Assembly: GCA_964369725.1 (NCBI GenBank)
Contig: CAYJGC010000002.1
Location: 31,501 to 95,500 of the forward strand
DNA length: 64,000 bases
From: Paraeggerthella sp964369725
GTDB lineage: Bacteria; Actinomycetota; Coriobacteriia; Coriobacteriales; Eggerthellaceae
Reading direction: 5' to 3'
Shown here: in pieces, positions 36,049-45,235 of the stretch
How the letters are laid out: every line of letters starts with the position of its first letter
Numbering within the stretch: the first letter of the stretch is position 1
Program-made: the position numbers and the translations under genes
The notes under the pieces: generated by a model
Database searches by the model: none
Told to the model about the DNA's origin: nothing
What the model saw: only the letters and a program-made list of their open reading frames with translations

Positions 36049-37416
36049 ATGAATATAAAACAGGTAACTATACTCGGAGCGGGTCTTGCAGGATCAGAGG
36101 CTGCGCTCCAATTAGCCAATCGTGGCATGAATGTAAAACTCATAGAAATGAGACCAACAAGTACCACTCCTGTACATAAAACGGGGGATTGTGCTGAGCT
36201 GGTGTGTTCGAATTCACTCAAAAGCACTAAGGTCGAAAGCGCAGCGGGTATGCTAAAAAAAGAACTTAAAGTTCTCGGTTCATGTTTATATGAAGCTGCG
36301 CAGCGTAATTCAGTTGCGGCAGGAGGGGCTCTCGCTGTAAACAGAGATGCATTTTCTCGAGATATTACGAAACGTATTGAAGGTCATTCTTGCATTGAGT
36401 TTGTAAAGAAGGAAGCAGTGTCACTCGATGATCATCTCGACGAGTGTCAGGCGCTTTTAGTTGCTACCGGTCCTCTGACTTCTAACGCAATGGCGCAGGA
36501 TATAATGAAGCTTACTGGTAGTAATAATTTAGCATTTTTCGATGCAGCCGCTCCTATAGTTATGGCTGATTCTCTTAATTTTGAAAAGCTGTTTAGGCAA
36601 AGTCGGTATGAGGATTCATCAGAAGGACAGGGTGATTATCTAAATGCACCTTTTTCACGTCCTGAATACGATGAATTTATCGAAGAGTTGATTAATGCTG
36701 AGCGGGTTATAAAGAAAGATTTTGAAACGGGCGACTTATTCCAAGCGTGTCAGCCGATTGAAGAAATCGCTCGAAAAGGGCATGATGCTCCACGATTTGG
36801 CACGTTAAAACCAGTTGGACTAACGGATCCGCGTACGCAGAGACGACCTTGGGCTGCTTTGCAATTAAGAGCAGAGGATGATGCGTCTCAGAGTTTTAAT
36901 CTTGTTGGTTTTCAAACCAACCTTACTTTTTCTGAACAAAAACGAGTATTTCGGATGATTCCGGGTCTTGAAAACGCTGAATTTGCGCGATACGGTGTTA
37001 TGCATCGTAACACTTTTATAAACGCTCCTCAAATGCTTAACGAGTCTTTGCGTCTGATTACCCAGCATGCTCAAGCGTTGCCCATTCCCATTTTTATGGC
37101 GGGACAACTAACGGGAACTGAAGGATATTGTGAGGCAATTCGCTCGGGACTGCACGCATCCTTATCAATAGCTGCTTGTCTCAAAAAGGTCGAAGCGCCT
37201 CGTCTTTCAAAAACTACCGCTTTCGGTTCGCTTATGGCATATGCAACTAACCCTGAGACAAAAAACTATCAACCAATGCATGTAAATTTCGGAATTTTTG
37301 AACCGCTTGAAAAGCCAATTCGCAACAAAAAGGAGCGATACGCTTCTTATGCTCAAAGAGGTGAGCAAGCGCTTTTTGAGTACGTTGAGAATTTGCGTTC
37401 TTGCTCTTTAATATAG
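36049..37416 (+). CDS. trmFO: Folate/FAD-dependent tRNA m5U54 methyltransferase
   Basis: Methylates U54 in the tRNA T-loop using methylenetetrahydrofolate. 455 residues. FAD motif TILGAGLAGSEAALQLANRG, LIEMRPTSTTPVHKT, LVCSNSLKS, and the C-terminal QLTGTEGYCEAIRSGL are diagnostic. No ribosome binding site is visible; TATCCT (36036-36041) eight bases upstream suggests a leaderless message. xerC follows after 23 bases. Confidence 0.96.
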   Translation: MNIKQVTILGAGLAGSEAALQLANRGMNVKLIEMRPTSTTPVHKTGDCAELVCSNSLKSTKVESAAGMLKKELKVLGSCLYEAAQRNSVAAGGALAVNRDAFSRDITKRIEGHSCIEFVKKEAVSLDDHLDECQALLVATGPLTSNAMAQDIMKLTGSNNLAFFDAAAPIVMADSLNFEKLFRQSRYEDSSEGQGDYLNAPFSRPEYDEFIEELINAERVIKKDFETGDLFQACQPIEEIARKGHDAPRFGTLKPVGLTDPRTQRRPWAALQLRAEDDASQSFNLVGFQTNLTFSEQKRVFRMIPGLENAEFARYGVMHRNTFINAPQMLNESLRLITQHAQALPIPIFMAGQLTGTEGYCEAIRSGLHASLSIAACLKKVEAPRLSKTTAFGSLMAYATNPETKNYQPMHVNFGIFEPLEKPIRNKKERYASYAQRGEQALFEYVENLRSCSLI

Positions 37417-37439
37417 CAGAAGTAGGATAGATTTCATTC

Positions 37440-38411
37440 ATGAAACAATTGGATTCAGGAAAGAACTCCCCTGGAGATTTAGACGACTACGAAAAGCAAG
37501 ACCATAGGCTTGTCACTGCGTTTTGTGATGCGATGAAATACGAAAGAAATGCTTCGAGTCATACCTTACGCGCATATCAGATTGACCTACTTGATTTCGT
37601 ACGCTGGTCCTCCCGTAACAACATTGCGCCACTTAAAGCAACACACAAACAATTACGGTTGTATTTGAGCGAGCTCGACAAGGCTCACTACGCTCGTACA
37701 ACTATTAACCGACGCTTAAGCGCACTTAAGAGTTTTTACTCATGGTTGTTTATCATTGGTGAGATATCTTCAGATCCCGCTTGCATACTTCAAGGGCCAA
37801 AAACAGCAAAAACTCTTCCTTCTGTAATAAGGACAACCGACATGGTTAAGTTGTTGACGGTTTATGGGAAGCGGGATGCTCAAGGAAACCCACGCGAGCA
37901 ATCTGATACCGATATGCGCAATCAGGCTTTATTAGAGTTTCTTTACGCGTGCGGTGCTCGTATCTCAGAAGCATCAGGTCTGCTTGTTTCGAATGTAGAC
38001 TTCGAGGTTGGCCAGGTAAAGGTTTTTGGCAAAGGCTCTAAAGAGCGAATAATTCCCCTGCACAGTCTCGCACTCTCTTCCTTGCGCACTTATATGCTTG
38101 TAGGTCGTCCTCACCTTCTTAAAGAAAAATCATGCAACCATGTATTTATTTCAACCCGCGGAAATGCTATGGGCGCAGATGCAATGAGGAAAATGTTTAA
38201 AGAGGCTCTGCGCTCTGCTGGGCTTGATGAGACGCTTTCTCCACACGTAATGCGTCATACGTTTGCCACAGATTTACTTAATGGAGGAGCTGATTTGCGA
38301 AGCGTACAAGAAATGCTCGGTCACGTAAGTCTATCAACGACGCAAATATATACCCACGTCAGCATAAATCGTTTGAAATCAGTTCACGCACAATCACATC
38401 CGCGCGCTTAA
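37440..38411 (+). CDS. xerC: Tyrosine recombinase XerC/XerD
   Basis: 323 residues. N-terminal SAM-like core-binding domain (SSHTLRAYQIDLLDFVRW) and catalytic domain with Arg in CGARISEASGL, Lys in VFGKGSKERIIP, His-Arg in HVMRHTFATDLL, His in LGHVSLSTTQIYTHV and the nucleophilic Tyr in the same segment. The complete R-K-H-R-H-Y set supports chromosome dimer resolution at dif rather than a phage integrase. The position after trmFO is typical. Confidence 0.92.
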   Translation: MKQLDSGKNSPGDLDDYEKQDHRLVTAFCDAMKYERNASSHTLRAYQIDLLDFVRWSSRNNIAPLKATHKQLRLYLSELDKAHYARTTINRRLSALKSFYSWLFIIGEISSDPACILQGPKTAKTLPSVIRTTDMVKLLTVYGKRDAQGNPREQSDTDMRNQALLEFLYACGARISEASGLLVSNVDFEVGQVKVFGKGSKERIIPLHSLALSSLRTYMLVGRPHLLKEKSCNHVFISTRGNAMGADAMRKMFKEALRSAGLDETLSPHVMRHTFATDLLNGGADLRSVQEMLGHVSLSTTQIYTHVSINRLKSVHAQSHPRA

Positions 38412-38453
38412 AAGCATCTTTTTCGTAAATTCATGCCAATATATGAGAAAATC

Positions 38454-38482
38454 TTGATTGGGGTATAGCGAACAAATGTATT
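38454..38482 (+). promoter_or_regulatory. uvrA control region with a candidate LexA box
   Basis: CGAACAAATGTATT (38469-38482) matches the Gram-positive SOS consensus CGAACRNRYGTTYG at 12 of 14 positions. It overlaps the -10 (TGTATT) of a possible promoter with TTGATT (38454-38459) 17 bases upstream. A further wide inverted repeat gaacaaat / atttgttc (38470-38477 with 38492-38499) is also present. Confidence 0.5.
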
Positions 38483-38564
38483 TGTAATTTTATTTGTTCT
38501 TGTGGGTTACAATATGGCGCTGTGTAAATACCGTCTTCTTTCACCAAGTGAGGAGTGAATATAT

Positions 38565-41456
38565 ATGGGTCAGGAATCTATTGTAATAAAAGGCGCTAGG
38601 GAACACAATTTAAAGAATATTGACTTAAACATTCCGCGTGATCAGTTGGTGGTTCTTACTGGTCTTTCGGGTTCGGGTAAGTCAAGCTTGGCCTTTGATA
38701 CTATGTATGCCGAAGGCCAACGTCGTTATGTAGAAAGCCTTTCGAGTTATGCTCGAATGTTTTTGGGTCAAATGTCTAAACCTGATTTAGACAGCATAGA
38801 CGGACTGTCTCCCGCAGTATCAATTGACCAAAAAACAACAAGTAAAAATCCACGTTCAACAGTAGGAACAACTACTGAGATATATGACTATCTGCGTCTA
38901 TTGTTTGCTCGTGTTGGGGTACCACATTGTCCGGAATGCGGATGTGTAATTAGGAAGCAAACTACGGATCAAGTAACTGACGAAATTTTAGCGCTATCGC
39001 CTGAATCAAAAGCAATCATTATGGCTCCGGTTGTTTCTGGGCGAAAAGGTGAGTTTACCAAGCTCTTTACTGACTTACAAAAAGAGGGCTTTACGCGCGT
39101 GAGGATAGATGGTGAGATTGTTAAACTTGACGGGGAAGCGCGTACCCTAAACAAAAAAATTAAACACTTTATTGATGTGGTAGTGGATCGTGTCCAATTG
39201 AAATCTAGTTCGGTTAGTCGAATCGCAGAAGCGGTTGAGCTGGCAACGAAATTAGCGGAAGGGCGAGTGCTTGTACAAATTCTTAGCGAAGAGGGTAAAC
39301 CGCTAAGTGATGTCAGCAGTACTTCAAGTGGAGCAAGAGGCGGTCTTGCTGAAGGTGAGCACGTTTTCTCTTTAGCGCTTGCATGTCCTGAGCACGGTCA
39401 CTCAATGGATGAATTGCAGCCACGCGACTTTTCTTTTAATGCACCTTATGGAGCATGTCCGGATTGCCTTGGAATTGGTAGTCGTGATGAGGTTGATGCG
39501 TCTCTCGTGGTGCCTGACCCCTCTCTTAATCTCGAAGAAGGTGTTATTGCTCCCTTTAAGTCGGGAAACTATTATCCGCAAGTTTTACGGGCGGTTGCTC
39601 GTCACGTTGGCGTAGATGAATCTACGTCTTGGGAAGATATGCCAAAAAGAGCACAGGATGCTCTCCTTTACGGTATGGGTGCAGAAAAGATTCGCGTAGA
39701 CTACGTTACCGTTGACGGTCGAGAAACGTACTGGTTTATTGAATGGGAAGGTGCGCTCGAAGCTGTTCAGCGACGTTATCAAGAAGCGAAAACTGATGCT
39801 CAGCGAGACAAGCTTTCTGTATATTTTGCAAACATTGCTTGCCCTACCTGTAAAGGAAAACGTCTAAAGCCAACCATTCTTGCAGTAAGAGTTGAAGACA
39901 AGTCAATTCACGATGTAACTGAAATGAGCGCGATAGATTCTCTCTCGTATTTTGAAGCATTAAAATTTCAAGGTCAAAACATTCACATTGCAGAGCCCAT
40001 TGTTAAAGAAATTAGGGCACGGCTACGATTTTTGGTTGATGTAGGTCTTGATTATCTCACTCTTGATCGAGCTACTGCAACGTTGTCGGGAGGTGAAGCA
40101 CAGCGTATTAGACTTGCTACCCAAATAGGGGCAGGACTGATGGGAGTGCTTTATATCTTAGACGAGCCTTCAATCGGACTACATCAACGCGATAATGAGC
40201 GTCTCATCGGAACGCTAGAGCATTTGCGTGATTTAGGAAACACCGTAGTTGTGGTAGAGCATGACGAAGATACCATACGCCATGCAGATTATGTGGTAGA
40301 TATGGGTCCAGGAGCTGGAGAACATGGTGGCTTTGTTGTAGCCGCTGGTACGCCAGAGGAAGTTGCCAATACACAGGGGTCTCTAACGGCAGATTATTTG
40401 AGCGGAAGACGTGCTATAGAGATACCACAAGAGCGCAGAAAACCAAATCGCGGTGCACTAGAACTGCTTGGTGCAAAGGCTAATAATTTAAAGAATGTGA
40501 ATTTTTCAGTACCTCTTGGTACGCTTAGTGTAGTTACGGGAGTGTCGGGGTCGGGAAAAAGTTCTCTCATTACCGATACGTTGGCTCCGGCGTTGGCCAA
40601 CCGTGTCAATCATGCACATAGACGCACGGGATCATATCGTAAAATTACTGGTATCGAAAATGTTGACAAAGTTATAAATATCGACCAAAGCCCCATTGGT
40701 CGCACACCTCGTTCAAACCCTGCTACCTATGTAGGGCTATGGGATGACATTCGTTCACTGTTTGCCTCAACGCAAGATTCTAAAGCGCGCGGATATAGTC
40801 CTGGACGTTTCAGTTTTAATGTTGCGGGTGGTCGCTGTGAGGCATGTAAGGGTGATGGTCAGATAAAAATTGAAATGCACTTCCTGCCAGATATTTATGT
40901 TGCCTGTGAAGTTTGTGGAGGTACCCGTTATAACCGTGAGACGTTGCAGATTACTTATCGAGGGAAAAACATTGCTGATGTGTTAGATATGACCGTAGAA
41001 GATGCTTTAAAGTTTTTCGAAAATATTCCCGCTATTAAACGCAAGTTGCAGACGCTATACGATGTAGGATTGGGGTATATTCGCTTAGGTCAACCTGCTA
41101 CTACTCTTTCAGGCGGAGAGGCTCAGCGCGTTAAGCTCTCCAGTGAGTTGCAGCGCAGACAGACGGGTAAGACGTTCTACATTTTGGATGAACCTACTAC
41201 AGGTTTGCATTTTGAAGACGTTCGTCAATTGCTAGTTGTTTTGCAGCGTCTAGTAGACGCAGGAAATACTGTATTGGCGGTTGAGCATAACCTTGATATT
41301 ATAAAATCTGCTGACCATATTATTGATTTAGGTCCAGAGGGTGGAGATAAAGGGGGAACCATTGTGGCAAGCGGTACACCAGAAAAAGTGGCTCTTGTTG
41401 AGGAAAGTTATACAGGACATTTTTTAAAGCGAATTTTTGATGACAACGAATTGTGA
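38565..41456 (+). CDS. uvrA: UvrABC excinuclease subunit A
   Basis: DNA damage recognition ATPase of nucleotide excision repair, 963 residues. Two ABC modules: first Walker A TGLSGSGKSSLAFDTMYAEG near residue 33, signature LSGGEAQRIRLATQIG; second Walker A TGVSGSGKSSLITDTL, signature LSGGEAQRVKLSSEL. Zinc modules CPECGC and CPDCLG in the first half and CEACKGDGQ with CEVCGG in the second. Sequence is complete and ordinary. The stop overlaps the next gene by about 17 bases. Confidence 0.98.
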   Translation: MGQESIVIKGAREHNLKNIDLNIPRDQLVVLTGLSGSGKSSLAFDTMYAEGQRRYVESLSSYARMFLGQMSKPDLDSIDGLSPAVSIDQKTTSKNPRSTVGTTTEIYDYLRLLFARVGVPHCPECGCVIRKQTTDQVTDEILALSPESKAIIMAPVVSGRKGEFTKLFTDLQKEGFTRVRIDGEIVKLDGEARTLNKKIKHFIDVVVDRVQLKSSSVSRIAEAVELATKLAEGRVLVQILSEEGKPLSDVSSTSSGARGGLAEGEHVFSLALACPEHGHSMDELQPRDFSFNAPYGACPDCLGIGSRDEVDASLVVPDPSLNLEEGVIAPFKSGNYYPQVLRAVARHVGVDESTSWEDMPKRAQDALLYGMGAEKIRVDYVTVDGRETYWFIEWEGALEAVQRRYQEAKTDAQRDKLSVYFANIACPTCKGKRLKPTILAVRVEDKSIHDVTEMSAIDSLSYFEALKFQGQNIHIAEPIVKEIRARLRFLVDVGLDYLTLDRATATLSGGEAQRIRLATQIGAGLMGVLYILDEPSIGLHQRDNERLIGTLEHLRDLGNTVVVVEHDEDTIRHADYVVDMGPGAGEHGGFVVAAGTPEEVANTQGSLTADYLSGRRAIEIPQERRKPNRGALELLGAKANNLKNVNFSVPLGTLSVVTGVSGSGKSSLITDTLAPALANRVNHAHRRTGSYRKITGIENVDKVINIDQSPIGRTPRSNPATYVGLWDDIRSLFASTQDSKARGYSPGRFSFNVAGGRCEACKGDGQIKIEMHFLPDIYVACEVCGGTRYNRETLQITYRGKNIADVLDMTVEDALKFFENIPAIKRKLQTLYDVGLGYIRLGQPATTLSGGEAQRVKLSSELQRRQTGKTFYILDEPTTGLHFEDVRQLLVVLQRLVDAGNTVLAVEHNLDIIKSADHIIDLGPEGGDKGGTIVASGTPEKVALVEESYTGHFLKRIFDDNEL

Positions 41457-42390
41457 TATTCAAGTGCAAACTCAATTAGAAAATGCTGCGCCCACACATG
41501 TTTTAAGAGGGATTATATGCGCTGCGGTGGGTGGAATCTGTTGGGGATTTTCTGGTACGTGCGCTCAGTTGTTAACAAGCGAGATGGGCGTTCCTGTTGC
41601 CTGGGTAACGTGCGTTCGCCTACTTATGGCAGCTTTTATATTTTTAGCTGTCTGTTTTGTACGCGAAAGAGAGAAACTTATTGCGGTATTTCGTGACAAA
41701 AGATCCATCTTGCGAATTATCGCTTTTGCGCTCTTTGGAGTATTGTTAACTCAAGTCAGCTACCTATCTTGTATTTCATACACCAATGCAGGTACGGGAA
41801 CCGTATTAGAACGACTTGGCGTAATTGTTATTCTAGCCTATGTTTGCCTACGAGGAAAAAGATTGCCAAGCCTTCGGGAATTTATAGGTGTTATTTTAGC
41901 TCTTTCCGGAACTGTTCTTATTGCTACTAAGGGTGATTTCGGTACGCTTGCTATTCCTTTTGAAGGTCTTGCTTGGGGTGTGGTATCTGCTTTTGCGCTT
42001 GCTTGCTATACGCTCATACCTGGTAAAGTACTTGAAAAATGGGGGAGTTTTATTGTTACGGGGCTTGCTATGTTAATCGGAGGCTCGGTGAGTACTGCAT
42101 TTGTTCAGCCTTGGACGCTTCCCGTAGAGATTAATGTTTCATTACTAGGTGTGATGGTCGCGATGGTTCTCGTAGGAACTTTTTCTGCCTATTTATTCTA
42201 TCTGCAGGGGATAAAGGATGCCGGTCCTATGAAAGCCGGTATGGTGGGGTGCGTAGAACCTGTGTCAGCTATGGTTATATCTGCCATCTGGCTTGGAACA
42301 AGCGTAGGACCCTATGATTTAGCAGGGTGTTTTTTGATTATTGCCATGGTTTTGCTGGTTACCGGTGCTAGTCGAAAGCATACACCCTAA
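41440..42390 (+). CDS. EamA/DMT-family permease
   Basis: 316 residues with about ten hydrophobic segments in two repeats, the EamA arrangement. IICAAVGGICWGFSGTCAQL opens the first repeat and EGLAWGVVSAFALACYTLIP the second. Substrate unknown; such proteins often export metabolites. The ATG at 41440 is chosen over a TTG three bases earlier; it overlaps the end of uvrA and has only a weak AAAGCGA site, suggesting translational coupling. Confidence 0.88.
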   Translation: MTTNCDIQVQTQLENAAPTHVLRGIICAAVGGICWGFSGTCAQLLTSEMGVPVAWVTCVRLLMAAFIFLAVCFVREREKLIAVFRDKRSILRIIAFALFGVLLTQVSYLSCISYTNAGTGTVLERLGVIVILAYVCLRGKRLPSLREFIGVILALSGTVLIATKGDFGTLAIPFEGLAWGVVSAFALACYTLIPGKVLEKWGSFIVTGLAMLIGGSVSTAFVQPWTLPVEINVSLLGVMVAMVLVGTFSAYLFYLQGIKDAGPMKAGMVGCVEPVSAMVISAIWLGTSVGPYDLAGCFLIIAMVLLVTGASRKHTP

Positions 42391-42422
42391 GTACTTCCGT
42401 ATTTTAGAGAGGAAATAATCTC

Positions 42423-42953
42423 ATGAAATTACGCAAAACTCAACCGATAGACCTTAATCGAATCATGGAAATCGTTTCTGAAGCTAGATTGTCTTTGACA
42501 GCCTTAGGGGTTGATCAGTGGCAGTACGACTATCCTCAAAGAGAGCTTTTTGAGCAAGACTGCAAGCGGGACGAATCCTATGTGGTTCTTGATGATAGTA
42601 ATACTATTATCGCTACTCAAATGATTTCTTTTACAGGAGACAAAGGTTATGACCATATTGAACGCGGCGCCTGGTTGACTACAAGCGACTCAACTAATCC
42701 TCACTACGCAGCGATACACCGGATAGCTGCTGCGACTGCTTATAGAGGAAGCGGTGTAGGTTCGTTTTTGTTTAACAGCGCTGAGGAAATAGTTAGGAGT
42801 TATGGTTGTGAGAGCATTCGCATTGATACTCATGCAGACAATATTCCTATGCGTAAGCTTCTGAAGAAACATGGGTATCACGCGTGCGGTATTATTCTTT
42901 TGGGTAATATCGATGGTGCGCCAGAGCGTGTGGCTTTCGAAAAGATCTTATAG
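42423..42953 (+). CDS. GNAT-family N-acetyltransferase
   Basis: 176 residues. The acetyl-CoA binding motif is HRIAAATAYRGSGVGSFLFN followed by IRIDTHADNIPMRKLLKKHGY. Substrate unknown. GAGAGGAAAT precedes the ATG. It lies 32 bases after the permease, so they may be co-transcribed. Confidence 0.88.
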   Translation: MKLRKTQPIDLNRIMEIVSEARLSLTALGVDQWQYDYPQRELFEQDCKRDESYVVLDDSNTIIATQMISFTGDKGYDHIERGAWLTTSDSTNPHYAAIHRIAAATAYRGSGVGSFLFNSAEEIVRSYGCESIRIDTHADNIPMRKLLKKHGYHACGIILLGNIDGAPERVAFEKIL

Positions 42954-43263
42954 ATTCATCCCTCTCAACAACGCATGCGTACAATTAAAACTTGGTCTTG
43001 AATATGTTATGAACAGGCGAAAATACTTTGTGAATGCACTTAGCCATAAATCCTTCTTCTCTATTATGTCTGTGCGTTGAGCTGGTAGAACATATTCTAT
43101 ACCTAATCTGCATGACATAAGAATTTTTAGAATACTTATAAAATCATCGCTTTGCATGATAGCCAAGCTAACTATTCTGAGTAATAGTAAGGCCACGGTA
43201 AGTGTATCGCCATTAGTTAAAAGCGATACAAAGAGTAAAGGTTTCTGAGGAGGCGCACGCGCA
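42954..43263. other. Intergenic stretch before tatA
   Basis: 310 bases without a gene. It contains an 8-bp inverted repeat tgtatcgc / gcgataca (43203-43210 with 43223-43230) about 35 bases before tatA, which could be a leader hairpin or operator. No strong promoter or terminator is clear. Confidence 0.45.
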
Positions 43264-43524
43264 ATGAAAATTTTAGGTTTAGGTGTACCAGAGCTAGTTA
43301 TTATTCTTGTAGTAGTTTTATTAATTTTTGGACCCAAGAATCTTCCAAAACTTGGTTCTTCGCTTGGAAAAACGGTAAAAAGTCTGCGCGAAGGAATGGG
43401 TGGGGACAAAAGCGAACCTGAGACAGAAGACGAAGAAGATGTCGTTGTTGCCGCTGAAGAAGAGGTTGCTGAGCCTAAAAAACGTACCGTGAGAGCAAAA
43501 AAGGCTACTTCACAAGACGCTTAA
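43264..43524 (+). CDS. tatA: Twin-arginine translocase subunit TatA/E
   Basis: 86 residues: one N-terminal membrane segment (about residues 8-22), the hinge LIFGPKNLPKLGSSLGK, an amphipathic helix and a highly charged acidic then basic tail. It forms the pore-like component of the Tat system for folded proteins. tatC is not in the window. GGAGG lies ten bases before the ATG. Confidence 0.93.
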   Translation: MKILGLGVPELVIILVVVLLIFGPKNLPKLGSSLGKTVKSLREGMGGDKSEPETEDEEDVVVAAEEEVAEPKKRTVRAKKATSQDA

Positions 43525-43574
43525 TTTCAATACCTATCCGCTATTTTGGCGCGACGACTTCCCTCCTTCGCGCC

Positions 43575-43618
43575 CGTAACGCCCACCGCATTTGTGCTGT
43601 GGGCGTTACGCTTGTTTG
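43575..43618 (+). terminator. tatA terminator
   Basis: Perfect 12-bp stem cgtaacgcccac / gtgggcgttacg (43575-43586 with 43599-43610), 12-base loop, followed by cttgtttgt. Confidence 0.88.
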
Positions 43619-43741
43619 TACACATTGTACTTGTGAAGCATGTTGAGTCATGATGAATTAACGAGAACTGATTACCTTGAGACATATAAGAATTTCTACC
43701 TGTTATGATGAACAAAGTAACTATGTAATAAAGGAGAGGTA

Positions 43742-45235
43742 GTGCAGTTTTCTTTGCAGATGGATAAAATTAAACATGCTAGCTCTTTGCAAACGGTATG
43801 TGGTTTTGCGAGTCTACAAGCCTTCCTGTTTTCTGTTCTGTTTCTCGGTGAGAATCGTGCCCTAGTTATTAATACGGTGGTCTTTGAGCGCGTCAATCTT
43901 TTTCTTATCCTTCTATTTATTCAACTAGCATTTATGCTTATGCTTGCAACCTCCTCAAGAGCGCGAGACTCTCTCTTGTCGCGCCCCTTACTGTGGGCTT
44001 ATGTTTGTCTTCTCGTTCTTGGGTCGTCGCTGTCGTTTATTCTAAATCCTCAAACTATTGGCGTAGTGCTTGAATCACTCATTATTGGAACACCTGTTGG
44101 TTTTCTGATAGCGGCGTGGGGGCGAGCTTTAGGAAGCAGACCATCGGAACTTTTTGTAGCAGAGGTTTTTATTGCGGGGGCCGTTGCCGCAGTTTTTTCG
44201 CTTTGCGTCGTGCTTATTCCTATCTCCCAGGCTACGCTACTCTTTAGTTTCTTGCCTATTTTAAGTGTCTTTCTTCTTGTAAATTTAGAACCTTTTAGCA
44301 ATAAAACTGTTATACCAGCCCAAAAAAATAGTGAAACGCACACCGGACTTACGTTTGGTGATCTCTTTGTCAATCGCGAGGAGCACGCTGAGACTACGCG
44401 TCTGTCGCGCAAGATAGTTGCGGGTACAACAGTGTTTGGACTAACTGCTGGCTTTATGAGTACCTATATGTCAAACCCTGGAATGGAAGCCACTCCTTCT
44501 TTTTGGGCAATCATGCTACTTTTGGCACTTTTTTCTCTCGGATCGCTTCAGCTTCTTTCAAGTGGATTTTCGTCTGAAGAAACAACTGAAGAATCGGGTC
44601 CGCTCGATAGCGTGTATCGTTTATCTATCTTGATCATGATGGCGGGTTTTTTTTTCGTACCAATCTTGGGTTCGTACAACATACCCGGTGAATCAATTAC
44701 TTTTGTGGGATACCTCGGTCTTACCTACGTATTAACATCACTTTTTTTACTAACGGCAAAATTGACCGGTCAAGACCCAGCTCGCTCGTGCTCACGTGGC
44801 TTTGCTCGCTTATATCTAGGACAAATGATTGGCATTCTTTTGGGTAATGTCATCGAAAGTGTTGACCCTGTTGGGCAAGCGGCTTCGGTCATTGTTGCAG
44901 CGGCGGGTCTCGCAGCCCTGTATGCTTTCTTGTTTCTGTTTACAGAAAGAGACTTTCGAGCTCTCTCGGTAATCGTTAGTAATGCGGACCGATTTGACGA
45001 TGCTTGCAAAAAAATTGTTCAGGAGTTCGGGTTATCAAAAAGAGAATCTGAGGTTCTTCCCTTGGCATTACGCGGACGCACAGGGGAGAGAATTGCCGCA
45101 GAGCTTTTTATTACAAAAAGCACGGTGGATACACATCTACGTCGCATTTATGCAAAAACAGGTATGCATGGTCGCCAGGAACTTATAGATTTAGGTGAAC
45201 GTATCATACGCAAAATTACGGAAGGTGAGAAATAA
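43742..45235 (+). CDS. LuxR-type regulator with a polytopic membrane domain
   Basis: 497 residues. About the first 410 are hydrophobic with roughly twelve membrane segments and no catalytic motif; the C-terminal 65 residues are a LuxR helix-turn-helix (LSKRESEVLPLALRGRTGER, then ITKSTVDTHLRRIYAKTGMH). The protein probably senses something at the membrane and binds DNA on the cytoplasmic face. Such regulators are greatly expanded in Eggerthellaceae. GTG start with AAGGAG upstream; TGTTATGAT (43701-43709) is an extended -10. The stop overlaps murB, so the regulator and murB may share a message. Target and ligand are unknown. Confidence 0.9.
   Translation: MQFSLQMDKIKHASSLQTVCGFASLQAFLFSVLFLGENRALVINTVVFERVNLFLILLFIQLAFMLMLATSSRARDSLLSRPLLWAYVCLLVLGSSLSFILNPQTIGVVLESLIIGTPVGFLIAAWGRALGSRPSELFVAEVFIAGAVAAVFSLCVVLIPISQATLLFSFLPILSVFLLVNLEPFSNKTVIPAQKNSETHTGLTFGDLFVNREEHAETTRLSRKIVAGTTVFGLTAGFMSTYMSNPGMEATPSFWAIMLLLALFSLGSLQLLSSGFSSEETTEESGPLDSVYRLSILIMMAGFFFVPILGSYNIPGESITFVGYLGLTYVLTSLFLLTAKLTGQDPARSCSRGFARLYLGQMIGILLGNVIESVDPVGQAASVIVAAAGLAALYAFLFLFTERDFRALSVIVSNADRFDDACKKIVQEFGLSKRESEVLPLALRGRTGERIAAELFITKSTVDTHLRRIYAKTGMHGRQELIDLGERIIRKITEGEK

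Noticed and set aside
42871..43080. 69-residue open frame overlapping the end of the GNAT gene
   Set aside because: Out of frame with the conserved acetyltransferase, no ribosome binding site, no domain.
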